The notes beneath the pieces were generated by a model. It had not been told where the DNA came from. It ran no database searches and saw only the letters and a list, made by a program, of their open reading frames with translations. The position numbers were made by a program, and so were the translations under genes. From Mucilaginibacter ginsenosidivorans (lineage in GTDB: Bacteria > Bacteroidota > Bacteroidia > Sphingobacteriales > Sphingobacteriaceae), in the NCBI RefSeq assembly GCF_007971025.1, contig NZ_CP042436.1, positions 1,116,001-1,180,000 on the forward strand: a stretch of DNA of 64,000 bases, given 5' to 3'. How positions within the stretch are numbered: position 1 is the first letter of the stretch; each line of letters starts with the position of its first letter. Positions 58,156-64,000 of this stretch are shown piece by piece.

Positions 58156-60450
58156 TCAGAAAGGGTAACCTATTGCGAGGTTGAACACTAAGTTCTGGCT
58201 TCGCCACGATGAACTGCCGAAGTCGATCTTATTGATCACGTTGCGTTGTCCGGCGGGAAGATAAGGTTCAATGATCGGGAAGCCTACATCGGTACGCAGC
58301 ACCAGCACCGTAAAATTGAACCTTAGGCCAAACCCGGCGTCGGCGGCCATCTGGCTCAAAAATTTTTTTCCGAAAGCCGCTCCGGGCAAATTAGGGTTAC
58401 TGCGAAGCAGCCATATATTGCCGGCATCCAAAAACAGCGCACCTTCAACAATGCTGAACAGTTTTGGCCTGTATTCCATATTAGCCTCGATCTTTATATC
58501 GCCCGACTCATCGGGTAAAAAAGCACTTCCCTGCGTAAGAGCGGCAGGTATGGCATAGGAACCCGGACCTATTGCGTGTGCCTGGAAACCACGCAAACTA
58601 TTGGCCCCGCCAATAAAAAACTGCTGCGTATAAGGCAGCACTGTCGAGTTGCCGTAAGGCAGCCCCACGTTCACCATCAGCCGGGTAGCCAGCTTGCTGT
58701 TAGGGCCAAGCTTGTGAAAAAACCGTAGTTCGTTCTCCAGTTTTACATATTGATTGAACGGCGTGCCAAATAATTTACGCACCTTGCCCGCCAATGTATC
58801 GGCACCTGTGAGCAACCCATACAAGTTGCCCGAAAGGCTTATTTTTCCGTTATAATAAAATGTATTTACCCGGTTTTCTTCGGTCGTATTGGTATAAGTA
58901 TAACTATAGGTGGGACCAAAAGTAAATTGCCTGTCTATTACGTGCGCAAGCGTGGGGTTCCGGGTATTTTTAATGCTGTCCAGGTATACCTGGCTTACGT
59001 GGGCCGCATCCACGTAGTTGATAACCAGCAGATTCAACTCATCCTGTTTGTGCAGGCTCGGTTTCCATTGGTAACCAAATGATCCGGTAAACGAATTAAG
59101 CGTATATAACTGGGTGCGGTTAACAAGTGTATATCCTGTAGAAAAAATAGTATGCGGAACAAAGGCATTATTGGTGGTGAGATTGAAGGGACTTATAAAC
59201 CTGGGCCACGATACCGATGGCTGTATACCCAGCTGGTATACGTTGTAGCCTTTGTTGTATTTACCAAATTGAATGTCGGAGCTGCCGAACAGGGTCAGCG
59301 TAAAAAGCTCGGCTCCTTTGAAGGTGTTCCTGTTTCGGAAATTGATATTGATCTGCGTACCGTCGTAATTGGCGGAGGTCGACCTGGCCAATATTTCAGC
59401 CTGTAATGACTTACGCTTGTTTTGAGTTAAGAAGTAGTAAACATCCAGGAAAGCCGAATCGGGTGTGACATCCTCGAACCTGTTCTTCACAAATTTGAAG
59501 GGGCCCAGTTCGATCAGCCTGCTTAGCGAGTTATTGTGCTCGGTCCGGTTATAGATATCGCCGGGATGGAGCAGTATGCTATTTTTAAAAGTAAATGGAC
59601 GTACAGTATTTTTTGGGTCGATGACATTATACCAGCGATATTTTACAGCCGAGTCAAGCTTTAACGCCGTATCCCTTAGCGTATAATGCGGATAAACATA
59701 TATGTCCCTTATCTTGTATATCCAACGTGCCTCGTCCGGCGTTTCATCCTTAACTTTGACAAACATATCCACTTTATGCCCGGCCACTGTGCTGTCGTAC
59801 CGCATGATCAGGTCCTCAGGAGCAAAGTAATAGAAACCTTCCTCTTTTAACCTCGCATCTATCCGTATACGTTCGGCCTTAATGACATCCAGGTTAAACT
59901 TGTCCCCAACTTTCAGCAGCGTTTGCTTATTGGTCCCGGCAACCGCGGTATCCAGGTCGTCATTGTCCGTAGGGAAAGTTATCTTATTATAGTGGTAAGC
60001 CGGGCCGGTTTGTATGGTATATATTGCCTTGGCTATTTTCTTTTTGCTCGTGGTATCGCCCGCTACCTGCGCCACAAAATAGCCTTCATTCTGTAGCCGG
60101 TTTTGCAATATGCTTGCATTCTTATCAACGTCCACGGCGCTTATCAATACAGGGGGTTCGCCAATGTGGGTGTTCAGGTAATGCCTTAAGCCCCGTCGTT
60201 TGTTGGTCCTGGTTTTGTTGTATACCCATAACTTAAACCTTAACCCCAGGATCTTGGCATTAGGCTTTGGTCGCAGCAAGGTCTTCAATTCATCTTTAAG
60301 CGCGTCGGCATCCCCCTTGTCGGCGCTTTTGTCGGTTATTTTCACTTCACCGCCATCGTATAGCTTTTGCCCGGGCTGCAAATACTTGGTAGTGCTGCAA
60401 GCGCTTGTAAAAAATGCCACTAAAATTATTAAGTATCTAAACCTGGTCAT
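58156..60450 (-). CDS. tamL: TamA-like outer membrane lipoprotein (TamL, BamA/Omp85 superfamily)
   Basis: A 764-aa protein. The signal peptide ends in the lipobox SAC-S (residues 16-19, FFTSACSTTKYLQPGQ), so the N-terminus is lipidated, as in Bacteroidota TamL. POTRA-like repeats follow (about 90-330). The C-terminal barrel has YTQQFFIGGANSLRGFQAHAIGPG, containing the conserved LRGF of Omp85 proteins, and ends NLVFNLAIGYPF with a terminal aromatic residue. It works with TamB (adjacent gene, 18 bases upstream) in inserting outer membrane proteins or moving lipids. Confidence 0.88.
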   Translation of the reverse strand: MTRFRYLIILVAFFTSACSTTKYLQPGQKLYDGGEVKITDKSADKGDADALKDELKTLLRPKPNAKILGLRFKLWVYNKTRTNKRRGLRHYLNTHIGEPPVLISAVDVDKNASILQNRLQNEGYFVAQVAGDTTSKKKIAKAIYTIQTGPAYHYNKITFPTDNDDLDTAVAGTNKQTLLKVGDKFNLDVIKAERIRIDARLKEEGFYYFAPEDLIMRYDSTVAGHKVDMFVKVKDETPDEARWIYKIRDIYVYPHYTLRDTALKLDSAVKYRWYNVIDPKNTVRPFTFKNSILLHPGDIYNRTEHNNSLSRLIELGPFKFVKNRFEDVTPDSAFLDVYYFLTQNKRKSLQAEILARSTSANYDGTQININFRNRNTFKGAELFTLTLFGSSDIQFGKYNKGYNVYQLGIQPSVSWPRFISPFNLTTNNAFVPHTIFSTGYTLVNRTQLYTLNSFTGSFGYQWKPSLHKQDELNLLVINYVDAAHVSQVYLDSIKNTRNPTLAHVIDRQFTFGPTYSYTYTNTTEENRVNTFYYNGKISLSGNLYGLLTGADTLAGKVRKLFGTPFNQYVKLENELRFFHKLGPNSKLATRLMVNVGLPYGNSTVLPYTQQFFIGGANSLRGFQAHAIGPGSYAIPAALTQGSAFLPDESGDIKIEANMEYRPKLFSIVEGALFLDAGNIWLLRSNPNLPGAAFGKKFLSQMAADAGFGLRFNFTVLVLRTDVGFPIIEPYLPAGQRNVINKIDFGSSSWRSQNLVFNLAIGYPF

Positions 60451-60468
60451 GTTTTATCGGGATTATCA

Positions 60469-63400
60469 TCAGGGTTCATCCGTAGGCTCAACTATACCGG
60501 CCATATCAGCGTCCGCCTGTTTGTCTGCTTCCTTTTGCTCTTTCTTTTTTTCTTTCTGGTCCTTATTGTACTCTTTCTGCAATTCCCTGTCCCTTTTTGG
60601 CCTCCTTTTGAACAATTCGCTGAAACGATTAAAATCATACGTCAGTGAAAAGCCCACGCCGGTTTCTACCACTTGTCCTTCTATCACTATAAATTCGTCT
60701 TTGCGATAGGCACGGATACGGTACCTGCCGTCCTTGGTAAGTAAATAGTTTACCGATACGTTGCCTGCAATGTCTGTTGTTTTTTGCCCTGGCTGGTTCT
60801 GCCCTTCCAGATTAAAGTTATTGCCTACGGTCACCGTAACCCTGTCATTAAGAAAAGATTTGGATAAACCAACATCCAGGTCGGTGCGGTTTTGCTGTAC
60901 ACCGGTAGAATAATCTGCTCCTGAGGTCAGGTTGAAACTTAACTGCACACCGCCTATCAGGTCGCCTGCCAATCTGTTCAACTGATCGGATAACAGGCTG
61001 CTTACGCTGTTCCGTATAGTGCCTGCTATGCCTGTACTTCCTCCCTGGCTCTGCAACGGGTTATCCCCAATGAAATGTCCCAGTATTAATACCCCCAATA
61101 CTTGTTTATTCAATTCATTAGGATCCTGCCGCACCTGGTCCAGGCGGGTATCTACCGTAGAAACAACCTGGGGAGATACGGTATAAGAGCTATCGGGCAA
61201 AATAATATCGAAGGTTATGTCAGGCTTTAACAATTGGTTCCGCATGATGAGGTTAACATTAAACGGAAGCTTTTGCTTATACATGGTCATATTCTGAACA
61301 TCGCCGCCCAATTGGTCGCTTACCAGGTCGATAGGCGGTACGTTGGCCACATAAATAGCCGTCAGGTCTACCGTAGCAGTTGTCGGGTCGCCCGACCAGG
61401 TAATTGTACTTCCTTTCTTGAAAAGGAACTTGCGTTTCACTGATGCATACGAAAGATTATAAGACCCCTGATCGACCGCGTATGTACCGGTCAGGTTTAT
61501 TTTGCCGCTCGGGTCTATCGCGGCGTTCAACTGCGCATCTCCTTTTAGCTGCACCACATCGCCGTTACGTTCATCAACCACGATAGTAAAGTTTGCTTCT
61601 TTACTTACTCTTATCGTAGCTGATACATCCAAACCCCTTACGTTGCTCTTCCGAAGTGAGTCCAATTGTTTTGCAAGAAATATAGAGTCGAGCTTCGGTG
61701 CTTTCGGGTTGATAACCTCGACCACGCCTTTCCTGTCCTCTATACTCGGGTCATCGGTGGGCAGTACAATGGTCATATCTGTCTTGTCGTTGATCGTCAG
61801 GTTGGCATCAACAACAGGTTTATCCATATTTCCCCGAACAGTTATCCGGCTGTTCAGGAAAAGCTTGCCGTAATAGAGCTTATTGTCATCTTGCGTTGAG
61901 TTGATCACCCGGAAGTTGTCGGTGGTAATATCCAGTCCAAACCGGAAATCGGTAAAGGTTTTGGTGTAAACACCACCCGCTACTACTGCCTTGTTCCCAA
62001 GCGAATCGATCATCGTGAAATCATTGAATATGATACCGTCGTTATTGAAGGTGATGCTTTCCTTAGGCATGGTGAAATAGGAATTGAGCATAGCTACGTT
62101 GAAACCTACCTGGTTAAAGTTGACATCACCCCTTACTACCGGAGCCGACGTTGTTCCGCTGATCTTTAACTGCCCGCTTAGATTGCCCTTCGCATTTTTA
62201 ATGCTCCCAAAAGTGAATCCCTCAATACTTTTCATATTAAGCCTGGCAATGTCCAGATTCAGGTCGAACGTGCTAGCCGGCGTGGCGTAGTAAAGCCCGC
62301 TGAGGTTTACCTGGTTTCCTTTGCCCGTTATGCGTACATCGGCGGCGTAGGCATTTTGCGTTTGGTTATTTACTTTCAACGCTATATCGCCTACGGTATC
62401 GCCTTTAAAACTAAAATCGTGTATGTTGAGTGCCGAAGTAAAATGCATATTAGTTTGCAGGTCGCGGATGTGTGCGTCGCCGTTTATTACTCCTCCAACC
62501 TGCAGCGAATCCTGCTGTGCAGCCCGCGTTAATGTTTCGATCCGGAAATTTTTGAAGCTGATGGTCATAGGCGAATTCATTACCCGCGAATCGCTGTTCA
62601 CACTTAGCACCTGGTTACTATTGCTGATGGCAAAATCCTTCGCCAAAATACCTTTGGTGCCAAAGTCCAGTTCGTTACCGGCATTAACGGCCCAGGGTGT
62701 ATAATTGAGCACCAGGCCATCTTTCACAAAAGAGAATTTGTACTGGTCCGGCATAATGCTGAAAACACCGGCCACACGATACCGTTCTTTTTTTGCCGCG
62801 TCGCGTACCTGTAGCATCACGTTCAGTTTATTATTCTGTGCGTTTCCAGAAACACGGGTGTACAGCAGGTCGATTGACGACGAAAGCTTGATCTCATTCA
62901 CCGCAAGATTATAATTAAGCGCATTGTTGCCGGTATTTATGGCGAGTTTCATGTTATCTACAATGGTGGTGCCGTATACAACTTTGGGCATAGTACCGTT
63001 CACCACCAGTTCACCGCTGCGGCTATCGAAGCGACCGTCGACATTTACAGGTTCGAGCGTTTTAAGGTCGGGCGCAAATTGGGTCACCAAAGGGGTTTTA
63101 ACCGCGCGGATACTGAACGTGAAATGCTGCGGCGAATAGGCGCCTCTACCCTGCATAGTTTTACCGGCTGTACTGGTATTATAGTACTTATCTATTACAT
63201 CCTGCATAGCGGGTCCTATTTCGGTCAGCTTATATTTTCCGGCCATATGCGCTGTCAGCATGGGGGTTTTCAGCCGCAGCGTGCTACTATCGGCATTAGC
63301 GGTGGAGACAAGGTTAATGCTATCCAACCTGATAACCTGTTGTTTTTGCGCTACTACCAGATCGGTAAGTTTAATGTTCGCATTTAAATAGCCGGGATCA

Positions 63401-64000
63401 GCCGTAGGTACATCGGCGATCAGTTTGCCATGGATTTTAAGCGCGTCGTTGCTTAAATGAAGTTTTTGCAGATCAACACTATCGACTACAATAATTGAAT
63501 ATACCGATGGGTATTTTTTGTTCATGTTCGCACGACCATTTAGGGCAAAATGAATATTCGGGTCGTTCATGTGCATGTTGGCAGTATACTTACCATCGTG
63601 CCCGGTAGCCGTGAGTACCAGGTTCTGATAGGTATAACCCTTAACATAGGCGCTGGCAACATTCCCGCTCACCTGCAAATTGGCGGTTTTGGGGTCTGTA
63701 CCAGCTCCTTTAATGTTTAACGCTAATGTAATATTGCCTGCCGTTTTTGGTTGTTTTGTTAATGCCCCGACATTTAAGTTATTCGTTTTTATATTGGCTG
63801 AATATACTTCGTGACCTTTCTTATTGCCGTTCTTCATGGTGGCATCCAGGCCTACTGCGCCGTAGGAGGAACGTAGCATCATGCGGGTATTAAAATTATA
63901 CATGCTGCCCTTAAATGTCCCCTTTAGGTTTAAAGCAGAAGGAACGCTTACCGACGATGGTAGCATTCCCGGCGAAACCAGTTTAGTTATGTCGCTGCTG
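60469..64000 (-). CDS. tamB: TamB (translocation and assembly module inner membrane protein), N-terminus missing at window edge
   Basis: At least 1177 codons open to the window edge; the ATG at 63966 lies within an open frame, so it is internal (SSDITKLVSPGMLPSS). The body is a long beta-taco of repeated strands. The C-terminal DUF490/TamB domain has VQLKGDAQLNAAIDPSGKIN, TGTYAVDQGSYNLSYASVKR, KFLFKKGSTITWSGDPTTAT, DVGLSKSFLNDRVTVTVGNN and a charged Lys/Glu-rich tail. TamB spans the periplasm between the inner membrane and TamL, whose gene follows by 18 bases. Confidence 0.9.
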   Translation of the reverse strand, partial: SSDITKLVSPGMLPSSVSVPSALNLKGTFKGSMYNFNTRMMLRSSYGAVGLDATMKNGNKKGHEVYSANIKTNNLNVGALTKQPKTAGNITLALNIKGAGTDPKTANLQVSGNVASAYVKGYTYQNLVLTATGHDGKYTANMHMNDPNIHFALNGRANMNKKYPSVYSIIVVDSVDLQKLHLSNDALKIHGKLIADVPTADPGYLNANIKLTDLVVAQKQQVIRLDSINLVSTANADSSTLRLKTPMLTAHMAGKYKLTEIGPAMQDVIDKYYNTSTAGKTMQGRGAYSPQHFTFSIRAVKTPLVTQFAPDLKTLEPVNVDGRFDSRSGELVVNGTMPKVVYGTTIVDNMKLAINTGNNALNYNLAVNEIKLSSSIDLLYTRVSGNAQNNKLNVMLQVRDAAKKERYRVAGVFSIMPDQYKFSFVKDGLVLNYTPWAVNAGNELDFGTKGILAKDFAISNSNQVLSVNSDSRVMNSPMTISFKNFRIETLTRAAQQDSLQVGGVINGDAHIRDLQTNMHFTSALNIHDFSFKGDTVGDIALKVNNQTQNAYAADVRITGKGNQVNLSGLYYATPASTFDLNLDIARLNMKSIEGFTFGSIKNAKGNLSGQLKISGTTSAPVVRGDVNFNQVGFNVAMLNSYFTMPKESITFNNDGIIFNDFTMIDSLGNKAVVAGGVYTKTFTDFRFGLDITTDNFRVINSTQDDNKLYYGKLFLNSRITVRGNMDKPVVDANLTINDKTDMTIVLPTDDPSIEDRKGVVEVINPKAPKLDSIFLAKQLDSLRKSNVRGLDVSATIRVSKEANFTIVVDERNGDVVQLKGDAQLNAAIDPSGKINLTGTYAVDQGSYNLSYASVKRKFLFKKGSTITWSGDPTTATVDLTAIYVANVPPIDLVSDQLGGDVQNMTMYKQKLPFNVNLIMRNQLLKPDITFDIILPDSSYTVSPQVVSTVDTRLDQVRQDPNELNKQVLGVLILGHFIGDNPLQSQGGSTGIAGTIRNSVSSLLSDQLNRLAGDLIGGVQLSFNLTSGADYSTGVQQNRTDLDVGLSKSFLNDRVTVTVGNNFNLEGQNQPGQKTTDIAGNVSVNYLLTKDGRYRIRAYRKDEFIVIEGQVVETGVGFSLTYDFNRFSELFKRRPKRDRELQKEYNKDQKEKKKEQKEADKQADADMAGIVEPTDEP

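Overview
The window looks like a chromosomal segment from a Bacteroidota bacterium of the family Sphingobacteriaceae, most likely close to Mucilaginibacter or Pedobacter. This is inferred from TTTG/TAnnTTTG-type promoters, a carboxypeptidase-regulatory-domain/DUF5686 outer membrane protein, a lipoprotein TamA-like protein paired with TamB, and the protein family content. No rRNA, tRNA, CRISPR array or insertion sequence was recognised. The left edge cuts a DarT-like toxin gene and the right edge cuts tamB.

Layout. 1-11.7 kb is an accessory housekeeping region: a partial darT, a decayed copy of a RibD/DHFR-like gene, two intact DHFR-like genes, two paralogous ArsR-SRPBCC modules with matching operator architecture, small enzymes, a lone receiver-domain protein and an outer membrane protein. 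11.7-22 kb has two divergent operons. The minus operon holds a carbamoyltransferase broken by a frameshift, an Asp/Asn beta-hydroxylase-type oxygenase, an HEAGH putative metalloprotease and a PhyH-type oxygenase. The plus operon holds a PKHD-type oxygenase, a solute-binding-fold protein with no signal peptide, a formyltransferase-fold enzyme and three tandem tail-collar (microcystin-dependent-protein-like) proteins. A PF14907-type nucleotidyltransferase follows. 22-26 kb is a minus-strand island with two sulfotransferases, an HTTM/gamma-carboxylase-like membrane protein, two small membrane proteins and a 57-codon ORF.

26.1-36.3 kb is the centrepiece: an apparently single operon of four Fe(II)/2-oxoglutarate oxygenases followed by a lasso peptide pathway. 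The order is B1 (PqqD-like recognition element), B2 (Cys protease), a 57-aa precursor (29777-29950), the cyclase C (asparagine-synthetase-like), an HPr-kinase-like lasso kinase, a JmjC/cupin oxygenase and a flavin-dependent tryptophan-halogenase-like enzyme with a ~240-residue N-terminal extension. The predicted core is LRPGRGADGETIWPDCTS. It offers an Asp at position 8 for the macrolactam, one Trp for a halogenase, Arg/Asp/Pro side chains for oxygenases and a C-terminal Ser for the kinase. This combination would make a heavily tailored lasso peptide and is the best candidate for an undescribed system here.

36.3-54.6 kb is a Wzx/Wzy-type exopolysaccharide locus: Wza-like, Wzz-like, flippase, polymerase, glycosyltransferases, sugar epimerases, AsnB, methyltransferases and a WecA-like initiating transferase. 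54.9-64 kb has an ABC exporter (a possible lasso exporter, though 18 kb away), a GT2, a small holin-like membrane protein, TamL and TamB. Two genes (carbamoyltransferase, methyltransferase) are each broken by one missing base in a poly-G run, which points to phase variation, -1 slippage or sequencing error. A secreted-type hydrolase is cut off from its signal peptide by a single in-frame stop codon.
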